A stretch of 64,000 bases of DNA from positions 310,001-374,000 of the forward strand of contig NZ_JAOQNG010000002.1 of assembly GCF_025961225.1 (NCBI RefSeq), written 5' to 3'. Every line of letters starts with the position of its first letter. The first letter of the stretch is position 1. The position numbers and the translations under genes are program-made. Shown here in pieces: positions 46,731 to 54,328 of this stretch. The notes below the pieces were generated by a model that searched no databases, was not told where the DNA came from, and saw only the letters and a list, made by a program, of their open reading frames with translations. Origin of the DNA: Azospirillum canadense. Its GTDB lineage: Bacteria; Pseudomonadota; Alphaproteobacteria; Azospirillales; Azospirillaceae.

Positions 46731-47891
46731 ATGATGAGCCCGACGCCGAGCCGCCGTTCCCTTCTGGTCGCGCTTTCGATCCTGGGCGTGGCGATCGCAT
46801 TGCCCGCAAGCGCCCTGCCCTCAAACGGACGTGCGGCGGGCGATCTGTTCGTCGCGGAGGGGGGATCGGACGGCAATCCCGGCACGCGGGAGGCTCCCTT
46901 CCGCACCATCGCGAAGGCCGCGGCGGCGGCGCGGCCGGGGATGACGGTCCATGTGGCGCCCGGCGTCTACCCCGGCGGCTTCAAGACCACGGCCGACGGC
47001 GTGACCTACCGGTCCGACGTCCCATGGGGCGCGCGGATCGAGCCGCCGCCGGGCGGTGCCGACATTGCTTGGGAAAACCGCGGTGCCAGTGTCGTCATCG
47101 ACGGGTTCGAGGTGTCTGGAGCAATGTTCCGCATCGGGCTCTACACGACCGGCAGCGACTCGGTCGTGCAGAACGCAAGGGTGCACGACCTCGGCACCTT
47201 CCTGAACGGCCGCGGCGGGGCCGGCATTTACGGCGACGGCTATTACGGGGGCATGAACATCACGCTGCGCAACAACGAGGTCTTCCGGATCGGCCCGCCA
47301 AACACGAAGAGCCGGCTGGTGCACGGCCTCTACCACAGCACGACCGGCCTGATCGCCAACAACCTCGCCCACAACAACGCCGGTGCCGGCATCCACCTGT
47401 GGCACGACGCGCGCGACCTGGTGATCGTGAACAACACCCTGTTCCAGAACCACATCGGCGCCTGGATCGGGGCGAACGAGCATTACCGCCACCAGGGACC
47501 GGCCGACCGCATCACCTTCGCCAACAACATTGTCTACGACAATCGCGGCTACGGCATCGTGGAAGGCGGGGAAACCGGCACGAACAACCGGTACATGACC
47601 AACCTCGTCTTTGGGAACGGCACGGACATCCGCCTGCAGAACGGCCTGACGGCGACGGGAACCATCACCGCCGATCCGGGTTTCCTGCGCTACGCGCCGG
47701 ACGGTGGGGGTGACTACCGTCCGGGTCCGGGGTCCCCGGCCATAGGGGCCGGCACCGTCGCCGTGGCCCCGCCGAGCGACCTCAGCGGCGGTCCGCAAGA
47801 CGCGGCGGTGGACATTGGGGCCTTCGCGCATCGTGGGGCTCCGGTCGGTGCAACGGCGCCCGCCCTGCCGAAGCGGCCGAGTTCCGGATAA
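46731..47891 (+). CDS. Secreted right-handed parallel beta-helix protein
   Basis: The 386-residue protein has a signal peptide (RRSLLVALSILGVAIALPASA, likely cut near ~30). The rest is a beta-helix with DUF1565-like start DLFVAEGGSDGNPGTREAPF and repeated NN/VYDN-type turns such as VNNTLFQNHIGAW and FANNIVYDNRGYG. Such folds are found in polysaccharide lyases, epimerases and glycan-binding proteins. Being 10 bases after the autokinase gene, it may modify or cut the exported polymer. It is a paralog of the N-terminal part of the protein at 49543-51615. Confidence 0.87.
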   Translation: MMSPTPSRRSLLVALSILGVAIALPASALPSNGRAAGDLFVAEGGSDGNPGTREAPFRTIAKAAAAARPGMTVHVAPGVYPGGFKTTADGVTYRSDVPWGARIEPPPGGADIAWENRGASVVIDGFEVSGAMFRIGLYTTGSDSVVQNARVHDLGTFLNGRGGAGIYGDGYYGGMNITLRNNEVFRIGPPNTKSRLVHGLYHSTTGLIANNLAHNNAGAGIHLWHDARDLVIVNNTLFQNHIGAWIGANEHYRHQGPADRITFANNIVYDNRGYGIVEGGETGTNNRYMTNLVFGNGTDIRLQNGLTATGTITADPGFLRYAPDGGGDYRPGPGSPAIGAGTVAVAPPSDLSGGPQDAAVDIGAFAHRGAPVGATAPALPKRPSSG

Positions 47892-48548
47892 ATCGCATGT
47901 CTCCGTTGAGTTGCCGCCCCGCCGATCGCGTTTTCGTACGGCGCCAAAGCGTAGCGTCCGGCGCGAACGCATAACCACTCCAAGCAACGGAATGAAAAAG
48001 CGTTGGTCACGAAAGGCCAATTGTCAGGAACCGTGCGTATTGGCGATGATGTGTGACGCTTTTTTATGCATTGCCAAGACAACACCGTCCACTCGGTGGG
48101 CATAGGACGATCTCACGTGCATAAGCCCGGCATTTTGTCCGGGTTGGCGCCAGGGATGAATGGGCCGTACAACGTTGGCGAGGCCGCCTGCGATGGACGA
48201 TACGAACGCATCGGCATGTCGTGTTGACCATTGTCCGCCTTTTACGGTCTCGTCATTGTTGCGATGCGGCAGAGTGCCTCGAAAATCGATGTTTTGTTTG
48301 ATCACCGATGTCAACGCCGTGACGTGCGCACCGATCGACTTGCGGCATTAGAACCGTCGGCGGTCAATTGCCGGCGGTCAATTCGGCCCATTCTCCATCC
48401 GGCTGCGGAGAATGATGACCAGTTTTTGGGCGGAGTCTTCCGCCTGACCATGGAATGAGCAAGCCGGTTCGTGCCGAAACGCAAGGCCACGGAGATGGCC
48501 GCGACAAACGAGCACCGGGGACAGGAGCCACGATAGGGAGGGGGTGGC
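47892..48548. other. 657-base intergenic region
   Basis: No convincing gene is present. GCTTTTTTATGC at 48058-48069 differs by one base from the motif shared by the polysaccharide promoters. CGGCGGTCAATT occurs twice in tandem at 48358-48369 and 48372-48383 (period 14). It may hold a promoter for the small gene downstream. Confidence 0.4.
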
Positions 48549-48824
48549 ATGGTCAGGATCAGTCTGCGGGGCATCTCCGTGACAGAGGCGGAATGTGCCC
48601 TGGCCAAGCTCTGGTGCCGGGTGGAGGAACTCGACGCCGCTCCACCCCGGCTGCGGTTCCGCTTTCTCCCGGACGGCCGTATCACCGTCCTGGCGAGCTT
48701 CCCCGACCCGGACACCGCCCAAAGGATCGTCCAGGCGCTCGGCTGGCTGCCCGGGCCTCATCTCGCCCGGTCAAACGCCCGAACGGCGGCGAACCCGCCG
48801 GAGGAACCCGCCGCGCAAGTTTAA
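48549..48824 (+). CDS. Small hypothetical protein
   Basis: The 91-residue protein is preceded by a strong ribosome binding site (AGGGAGGGGG). It contains VTEAECALAKLWCRVEEL and FLPDGRITVLASFPDPDTAQRIVQALG, an alpha/beta pattern of about 70 residues with a disordered tail. No signal peptide or membrane segment is seen. No family is recognised. It stands alone, and its stop codon overlaps a palindrome that may end the transcript. Confidence 0.6.
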   Translation: MVRISLRGISVTEAECALAKLWCRVEELDAAPPRLRFRFLPDGRITVLASFPDPDTAQRIVQALGWLPGPHLARSNARTAANPPEEPAAQV

Positions 48825-48844
48825 AGCGGATTGCGATCCGCTTT
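48823..48844. repeat. Perfect palindrome at the end of the small gene
   Basis: AAAGCGGAT and ATCCGCTTT are 9-base arms around TGCG. The left arm begins in the TAA stop. It may act as a terminator for the small gene, although no T-run follows. Its architecture matches the palindrome at 48913-48936. Confidence 0.65.
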
Positions 48845-49542
48845 GGACCGCGACGGCGGTCCCGGCCGCCCGTGCGGCCGAAGCCCGACCGGCGAATGAG
48901 GTCATATGAATCTAAAGCGAATGCAAATTCGCTTTAGGGCGGAAGCGCCCGTTGCGGAGGCATCCGATTTTCGGCCCAATGTGCCCCGTTGTGGCATTTT
49001 TGGGTGTGTCGCGGCCGGCACGCCGGTCAAAATACCCTCCGGATCCCAAAAATTATACACAAACATGACCGACTTTCGCCCCAAGGGGTCGGTCTATGCT
49101 GTTCTCACGAATGGGGCCACACCGGGCCGCACCGTTCTTGCCCTTGCCGCAGCCGGCAAGACGAACGGTGCATCGGCGCGGCAGCCCCTTTTGGGACAGC
49201 AAACAGGAGTTCCCGGCAATGGCGACCGGAACCGAAATTCCATCCTAGCCCTTCCCTTGACGAAGTCCGTTCGCCGGGCGTGACGCCGCCGGCCGAACCG
49301 CTGCGCACCGCGTGACGCCGCATCGGCGCGACGGACAGGGAAAAATCGATACCCGCAAGGCCAGGGCCGCGGGAACACGCGCGAATGACCGCGCCCCGCA
49401 TGGGCCGCCCCGCATTGGCCGGTGACCGGCGAGGACGTCCAGCTTGGGACGCCCCTTTGGACGCCCATGACCGGCCACGCCCTGACCAATTGCGGCTTCA
49501 AAATTTTCGCAAAGCGAATGAATCAGAAGGACTGGTTTGACC
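48825..49542. other. 718-base intergenic region before the beta-helix/CBM gene
   Basis: Apart from the two AAAGCG palindromes, nothing gene-like was found. A TTCGC-AAA-GCGAA inverted repeat lies at about 49507-49518, just before the ribosome binding site of the next gene. A long leader or unrecognised RNA is possible but unsupported. Confidence 0.4.
48913..48936. repeat. Second AAAGCG palindrome
   Basis: TAAAGCGAAT and ATTCGCTTTA are 10-base arms around GCAA. Together with 48823-48844 it forms a pair with the shared AAAGCG-A/G-AT form. A short open frame starting nearby looks accidental. Confidence 0.65.
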
Positions 49543-51615
49543 ATGGCTGATCTTTACGTTTCCACCACGGGCTCGGATTCCGGCAACGGCACCAAAGATT
49601 CGCCCTTCCGCACCATCGCGAAGGCCTCGCAGGCGGCCGGCACCGGCACCACGGTCCACGTGGCGAACGGCACCTACCAGGGCGGCTTCTCGACCTCGGC
49701 CAACGGCGTGACCTACGTCTCCGACACCAAGTACGGCGCCAAGATCGTCGCCCCGTCGGGCGGCGCCGACATGGCCTGGAGCAACAGCGGCTCCAACGTG
49801 ACCATCAACGGTTTCGAGGTGTCCGGCTCGTCCTTCCGCATCGGGCTCTACACCACCGGCAGCAACTCGGTGATCGAGAACTCCAAGGTGCACGACATCG
49901 GGAACAACCTGAGTGGCACCGGTGGCGCCGGCATCTACGCCGATAGCTACAGCGGCGGCACCAACATGACGATCAAGAACAACGAGGTGTACAACGTCGG
50001 GCCGGCCGGGACGAACAGCAGCCTCGTCCACGCGATCTACCACAGCTCCACGGGCACCATCGCCAACAACCTCGTGTACGACAACGCGGGCGTCGGCATC
50101 CACCTGTGGCACGATGCCCATGACTTGACGATCGTGAACAACACGACCTTCAACAACTACATGGGCGCGTGGATCGGCGCGGACGAGCACTACACCTACA
50201 GTGGTGCGGCCGACAACATCAAGTTCGCCAACAACATCGTCTACGACAACCGCGCTTACGGCGTCGCGGAAGGCGGTACGACCGGCACGCACAACACCTA
50301 CACGAACAACCTCGTGTACGACAACAGCACGGACTTCCGCCTGCAGAACGGCCTGAAGGCCACCGGCACGGTCGCGTCCGACCCGAAGTTCGTGAAGTAC
50401 GTGGCCGACGGCGGCGGCGACTACCACCTCGCGGCGGGTTCGCCGGCCATCAACGCGGGCACCTCGACCAACGCCCCGACGACCGACATGAGCGGCGCGT
50501 CGCGCGAGGGGGCCGTGGACATCGGCGCCTACGAGTACAAATCCACGACCAGCGGCGGCAACACCCCGACGGCGCCCTCCGCCCCGAGCACGCCCACCAC
50601 GCCGACCTCCCCCACCGCGGGCAGCTCGACCATCACGGTGAACGCGTCGGGCAACCCGGCCGGCGGCGTCAACGCCCACTTCAACCTGCTGATCGACGGC
50701 AAGAAGGTCGGCGAGGGCATGGCCGGCACGACCGCCAAGGACTTCACCTTCACGACCAACGCGACCGCCGACCAGGCGCACAAGGTCCAGGTGCAGTACG
50801 ACAACGACGGCACCGTGAACGGCCAGGACCGCAACCTGATGGTCAACAAGATCACCATCAACGGCCATGCCGTGAACCCGACCGACAGCATCGTGTCCTA
50901 TGACAAGGGCGCGCTGGACGGCCAGGACGTGGTGAAGGGCCAGTCGGGCATGTGGTGGAACGGCACGCTGGCCGTCAGCGCCGACAAGTCCTACTTCCCG
51001 GCGGGCGGCTCCGCCCCGACGGCCGGCAGCTCGAGCATCACGGTCAACGCGTCGGGCAATGCGGCCGGCGGCGTGAACGCCCACTTCAACCTACTGGTCG
51101 ACGGCAAGAAGGTCGGTGAAGGCGTCGCCGACACGACCGCCAAGGACTACACCTTCAAGACCGATCTGGCGTCCGGCCAGGCGCACAAGGTCCAGGTGCA
51201 GTACGACAATGACGGCACGGTGAACGGCCAGGACCGCAACCTGACGGTCAACAAGGTCACCATCAACGGCCATGCCTCCAACGCCACGGACGCCAACGTG
51301 TCCTACGACAAGGGCGCGCTGGACGGGCAGGACGTGGTGAAGGGCCAGTCCGGGATGTGGTGGAACGGCACGCTGGTCGTCAGCGCCGACAAGAGCTGGT
51401 TCCCGGCTTCCGCCACCACCGCCGGCACGGCCACGGCCCAGTCGCTGGGCGACCAGACCGACGTGTGGACCCACATCGCCGTGCAGAACGTCGAGCATCC
51501 GGTGACCACCGCCGTGGACACGCAGGTCGCCTCGGTGGAGACCTACGACCACGGGCTGGACGCGGCGCACCTGCTGGCGCTGCACCACGACACGCACCTG
51601 TCGTCGGCGGCCTGA
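49543..51615 (+). CDS. Beta-helix protein with two CBM60-like carbohydrate-binding modules
   Basis: The 690-residue protein has a beta-helix (~1-335) closely related to the protein at 46731-47891, e.g. DLYVSTTGSDSGNGTKDSPF and GFEVSGSSFRIGLYTTGS. A Thr/Pro/Ser linker and two ~127-residue modules (~360-486 and ~495-621, DNA period 405 bases) follow. These carry VQVQYDNDGTVNGQDRNL, typical of calcium-dependent CBM60-type xylan binding. The last ~65 residues are His/Asp-rich. An in-frame stop at 49519 excludes an N-terminal signal peptide, so non-Sec export (for example type I) is a possibility. Confidence 0.88.
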   Translation: MADLYVSTTGSDSGNGTKDSPFRTIAKASQAAGTGTTVHVANGTYQGGFSTSANGVTYVSDTKYGAKIVAPSGGADMAWSNSGSNVTINGFEVSGSSFRIGLYTTGSNSVIENSKVHDIGNNLSGTGGAGIYADSYSGGTNMTIKNNEVYNVGPAGTNSSLVHAIYHSSTGTIANNLVYDNAGVGIHLWHDAHDLTIVNNTTFNNYMGAWIGADEHYTYSGAADNIKFANNIVYDNRAYGVAEGGTTGTHNTYTNNLVYDNSTDFRLQNGLKATGTVASDPKFVKYVADGGGDYHLAAGSPAINAGTSTNAPTTDMSGASREGAVDIGAYEYKSTTSGGNTPTAPSAPSTPTTPTSPTAGSSTITVNASGNPAGGVNAHFNLLIDGKKVGEGMAGTTAKDFTFTTNATADQAHKVQVQYDNDGTVNGQDRNLMVNKITINGHAVNPTDSIVSYDKGALDGQDVVKGQSGMWWNGTLAVSADKSYFPAGGSAPTAGSSSITVNASGNAAGGVNAHFNLLVDGKKVGEGVADTTAKDYTFKTDLASGQAHKVQVQYDNDGTVNGQDRNLTVNKVTINGHASNATDANVSYDKGALDGQDVVKGQSGMWWNGTLVVSADKSWFPASATTAGTATAQSLGDQTDVWTHIAVQNVEHPVTTAVDTQVASVETYDHGLDAAHLLALHHDTHLSSAA
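50620..51405 (+). repeat. Internal DNA duplication encoding the two CBM-like modules
   Basis: The segments starting at 50620 and 51025 are near-identical for about 380 bases at a 405-base period, in frame. This points to a recent tandem duplication of one module. Confidence 0.8.
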
Positions 51616-51652
51616 CGCTCGGCGTCATTTGGCGGCCTGACGCTCTGCGTCA
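51606..51652. repeat. Two 22-base direct repeats at the stop codon
   Basis: GGCGGCCTGACGCTC-G/T-GCGTCA occurs at 51606-51627 and 51631-51652 with one mismatch (period 25). Each copy contains a TGACGC/GCGTCA palindrome, and the first includes the TGA stop of the CBM protein. Confidence 0.7.
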
Positions 51653-51676
51653 CCGATTGGGAATACGGTTGGGAAT

Positions 51677-51708
51677 GGGGTCGGCAGCCTGCGCTGCCGG
51701 CCCCTTTT
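51677..51708 (+). terminator. Rho-independent terminator after the CBM protein gene
   Basis: GGGGTCGGCAG and CTGCCGGCCCC form an 11-base stem (one G-T pair) around CCTGCG, followed by TTTT. Position 60 bases after the stop fits termination of the beta-helix gene. Confidence 0.82.
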
Positions 51709-51838
51709 CCGTTCTTGGCGTTTTCCCGGCTTATTTGCCTGTTGGTCTGCGTGATCATTTTGCGACGGCGGATGGCATGGCGTCGCAGGCCCGGCCTTGT
51801 GGTAGGATGTGGGCCGAACGACAGACGCCTTGGACCCC

Positions 51839-52195
51839 ATGTCGAGCCTCTCCTCCGGCCTCAACTCCCTCGTCGCCACCGTGCTGGGCAGCCACCCGGC
51901 GCTGCGCCTGCTGCCGATCTCCCGCTACACGCAGGAGCAGGCGGCCGTCTACGCCACCGCCAACGGGCGGGCCATCGCGCACGAGGTGGATGAGGAGGGG
52001 CGGCAGTCGCTCCTCGTCGCGCTGGAAGGGCTCGACTACGTCAGCGTCTGCGACCTGGAGCATGATCTGAGCCCGCCGGGCGACCGGCCGCTGTCGCTTC
52101 TGATCCCGGAATTGCGGAGCGGCCTGCTGGCCCGATTCGCGCCGAAGACCGCCGGCGACGTGTGCCGCATCGTCGAGGCGGTCTGCCCGGCCTGA
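51839..52195 (+). CDS. Small hypothetical protein
   Basis: The 118-residue protein (start ATG at 51839; a GTG 30 bases upstream is possible) contains HPALRLLPISRYTQEQAAVY and a mixed alpha/beta middle with LLVALEGLDYVSVCDLEHDL. It ends in a helix (DVCRIVEAVCPA). It has no membrane segment or signal. No family is recognised. It converges on the DUF1289 gene, with only three bases between the stops. Confidence 0.6.
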   Translation: MSSLSSGLNSLVATVLGSHPALRLLPISRYTQEQAAVYATANGRAIAHEVDEEGRQSLLVALEGLDYVSVCDLEHDLSPPGDRPLSLLIPELRSGLLARFAPKTAGDVCRIVEAVCPA

Positions 52196-52198
52196 CCG

Positions 52199-52510
52199 TC
52201 AGTCCGCCGCGTCCAGCGCTGGGGGCGGGGCCAAATCCGCCCGCTCTGCCCGCAGCGTGCCGAGCTTGGCCTCCAGCTTGCGGATCTTCCTATCGAGCTT
52301 CTTCAGGCGCTTGGCCGTCTTCTTCCGGTCGGCCCTCGGCTCCTCCAGGCCGAGCGCGCGCAGGCGCCCAACGATGGCGGCCTTCGTGTCGTCGGACAGG
52401 CGCTTCCAGTGCTTCACCTCGCTGCGCGTCCGCAGGCAGCCGAGGCAGGTGCCGGCCGAATCGAATCGGCAGACCTTGATGCAGGGGTTCCGGGTGTCGG
52501 GCGTGCTCAT
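52199..52510 (-). CDS. DUF1289 family small Cys-rich protein
   Basis: The 103-residue protein has the DUF1289 core NPCIKVCRFDSAGTCLGCLR with four Cys that could bind metal, then WKRLSDDTKAAIVGRL. After ~55 there is a Lys/Arg-rich coiled-coil-like extension (KKTAKRLKKLDRKIRKLEAK) that most DUF1289 proteins lack. The start at 52510 is where the conserved domain begins. Function of the family is unknown; metal or nucleic-acid binding is only a guess. Confidence 0.82.
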   Translation of the reverse strand: MSTPDTRNPCIKVCRFDSAGTCLGCLRTRSEVKHWKRLSDDTKAAIVGRLRALGLEEPRADRKKTAKRLKKLDRKIRKLEAKLGTLRAERADLAPPPALDAAD

Positions 52511-52590
52511 GGCCGAAAAGGATGGGAGCGCTGGCGCCCGATCGGAAGGGCCGTTCACGTGTCCGTGACCATCTGCGTTCACCGCATGGC

Positions 52591-52956
52591 CTACTGCGTT
52601 GCGCGCGCCGGCCGGCACGCCGCGCGCGCCTTCGCGTCCACGCTCCGGGCCAGGCTGCTGACCTCCCCGATGGCCGCGGCCGTGGGGGTGCTGCGGTAAA
52701 GCGCCGCCGGCAGCGGATAGCCGGTCCGCTCCCCCTCCCGCACATGCCACGCCAGGATGCAGGAGCACAGCCGCGTCGCCTCGGCCACGTCAGAACCGCT
52801 GCCAGATGCAAAGGGGCTGGCCTCGCAGGCGGCGAGGAAGCCGCGGTTGTCCACCGCGCGTCCGGAGTCGTCGGATGGGGTCCGGCCGAATACGATCAGG
52901 GCCGCGACGCAGCAGACGGCAAACAGAACCAGCAGGGAGCGCGGGCTTCGAAACAC
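52591..52956 (-). CDS. Hypothetical exported protein
   Basis: The 121-residue protein starts at GTG (GGAGA about 10 bases upstream). It has an N-terminal hydrophobic segment LLVLFAVCCVAALIVFG (~8-24), a signal anchor or signal peptide. The rest has Cys residues (FLAACEAS, RLCSCILAWHV) that could form disulfides in the periplasm, plus a helical tail. No family is recognised. It is 80 bases upstream of the DUF1289 gene on the same strand. Confidence 0.6.
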   Translation of the reverse strand: MFRSPRSLLVLFAVCCVAALIVFGRTPSDDSGRAVDNRGFLAACEASPFASGSGSDVAEATRLCSCILAWHVREGERTGYPLPAALYRSTPTAAAIGEVSSLARSVDAKARAACRPARATQ

Positions 52957-53118
52957 GGGTGTTTGTCTCCGGACCAGGGCGCGGCGTGGCCGCCACCCTC
53001 CTTTTGCACCAGAACCCTCCCCTCCTGCATCCCCTCATCGCGCTGGCACCGGGCGCAGGCTCTTTGAAATCCGTTGAGCGAAACCCGTTGAGCAAACCCC
53101 AGCGAGGAGGCCGTGGCC

Positions 53119-53463
53119 ATGCCCAAACGCCGTGCCGCCTGGATCGGGGCGTTCGCCGTGCTGTTCCCCGCAGCGGCGGCCGCCCAGGGCTACACCCCCT
53201 ACGACACCTACCGGGACGCCTATGGCGGCCCGCATTACACCAACAATCTGTCGCCCGACCGGGACGACCGCACCGCCCTGGGCCCGGTCGCCGGGGCCGG
53301 CGACCCATTCCTGGTCCGCACCCGGCCCGCCCGCGGCTGGGGCGAGGTGGATGACATCGGCGCCGGCTTCTGGGAATGGCAGGAGGACCGCATCCGCCAG
53401 CGCCGCCAATCGCACGACGAGCAGGACGCTTTCCGGCACGACCGCGACTTACGCCGGCGATAG
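53119..53463 (+). CDS. Hypothetical secreted protein
   Basis: The 114-residue protein has a signal peptide (RRAAWIGAFAVLFPAAAAAQG, likely cut at AAA-QG). The mature part is rich in Tyr/Asp/Arg (YTPYDTYRDAYGGPHYTNNL) with WGEVDDIGAGFWEWQEDRIR. Start at 53119 has GAGGAGG 8 bases upstream; a GTG six bases earlier is too close to it. No family is recognised. It ends about 90 bases before the riboswitch leader of mntP. Confidence 0.65.
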   Translation: MPKRRAAWIGAFAVLFPAAAAAQGYTPYDTYRDAYGGPHYTNNLSPDRDDRTALGPVAGAGDPFLVRTRPARGWGEVDDIGAGFWEWQEDRIRQRRQSHDEQDAFRHDRDLRRR

Positions 53464-53503
53464 CCAGAGTTGGGCGGGCAAAGATTTAGAGCGATTCAAA
53501 ACG

Positions 53504-53521
53504 TATGAACAGCTGTTCATA
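53504..53521. repeat. Perfect 18-base palindrome upstream of the mntP leader
   Basis: TATGAACAGCTGTTCATA reads the same on both strands. It sits just before a TTGACG...CTATAC promoter-like pair, so it could be an operator acting on mntP or the terminator of the preceding gene. No matching regulator is nearby. Confidence 0.55.
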
Positions 53522-53525
53522 TAGA

Positions 53526-53551
53526 TTGACGTTCCGAACCGGGCACTATAC
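53526..53551 (+). promoter_or_regulatory. Putative mntP promoter
   Basis: TTGACG at 53526-53531 and CTATAC at 53546-53551 fit a sigma-70 promoter with somewhat short spacing (14-15 bases). Transcription would begin just before the riboswitch. Confidence 0.45.
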
Positions 53552-53555
53552 GGTC

Positions 53556-53741
53556 CGCCCCGTCATTGGGGAGTAGCCACCCTCCGTGGAGAGGGGCGCG
53601 TGCCAACAGACTCGGGGGTTCCCCCGTGGTGCGTGCGGCCGCCGGACTTCGGATCCGGCCAGCCCGGCAAGACCGATGGTGCGGCTGCAACCCGAAGGCC
53701 AAACGGGGGGCGGACGCGCTGTCGTGTCCGTTTGGCCGGAG
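53556..53741 (+). ncRNA. yybP-ykoY manganese riboswitch leader
   Basis: The leader contains the conserved elements GGGGAGTAGCC (53568-53578) and CCAACAGACTCG (53603-53614), as in known mntP leaders. The two loops together bind Mn2+. A 10-base stem GGCCAAACGG (53697-53706)/CCGTTTGGCC (53728-53737) ends directly at the GGAG ribosome binding site and is a likely expression platform. High Mn2+ should allow mntP translation. Exact 5' end is estimated. Confidence 0.85.
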
Positions 53742-53750
53742 TCACGTCCC

Positions 53751-54314
53751 ATGTTCGGCTTCACCTCCCTCGCGCTCGCCGTCAGCCTTTCCATGGACAG
53801 CTTCGCCGCCGCTCTCGGTCGCGGCGCGGCGCAGAAGCGCCCGGGCGTGTCCGAGGCGATCCGCGTCGGCGCCACCTTCGGGGCCTGCCAGTTGGGAATG
53901 GCCGCCATCGGCTGGGGCGTGGGCGCGGCTTTTGCCGAAATGGTCCAGGCGGTCGACCACTGGATCGCCTTCAGCCTGCTGCTGCTGATCGGCGGATCGA
54001 TGGTCCGCAACGCCGTCAAGGGCGAGGCGGACGACGAGGCGGCGGCGACCCGGTCGGGCTGGCTGGCCCTGCTGACCATGGCCGTGGCGACGAGCATCGA
54101 CGCCAGCGCGGTCGGGGTCGGCCTTGCCATGGCCGACGTCGACATCGCCGTGACCGCGACGCTGATTGGCGTCGTCACCTTCCTGATGGGCTTCGGCGGG
54201 GTTCTGCTTGGCCGCGCTGCCGGCCCGCTGCTCGGCCGACGCGCGGAATTGGTGGGAGGGCTTGGCCTGATCGCCATCGGCGCCAAGATTCTGGTCGAAC
54301 ACACGCTGCTCTGA
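53751..54314 (+). CDS. mntP: Manganese efflux pump MntP
   Basis: The 187-residue inner-membrane protein has six hydrophobic segments. It carries MntP motifs SLSMDSFAAALGRG and ATSIDASAVGVGLA, each with the conserved metal-coordinating Asp, and length matches the family. It exports Mn2+. The manganese riboswitch upstream directly supports the assignment. Start ATG at 53751 has GGAG about 9 bases upstream. It is followed after 14 bases by a cation-diffusion-facilitator gene. Confidence 0.95.
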   Translation: MFGFTSLALAVSLSMDSFAAALGRGAAQKRPGVSEAIRVGATFGACQLGMAAIGWGVGAAFAEMVQAVDHWIAFSLLLLIGGSMVRNAVKGEADDEAAATRSGWLALLTMAVATSIDASAVGVGLAMADVDIAVTATLIGVVTFLMGFGGVLLGRAAGPLLGRRAELVGGLGLIAIGAKILVEHTLL

Positions 54315-54328
54315 TCGGAACAGGTTTC

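Noticed and set aside
48906..49283. Open frame of 125 codons in the intergenic gap
   Set aside because: It begins inside a palindrome, has no ribosome binding site and no protein-like pattern.
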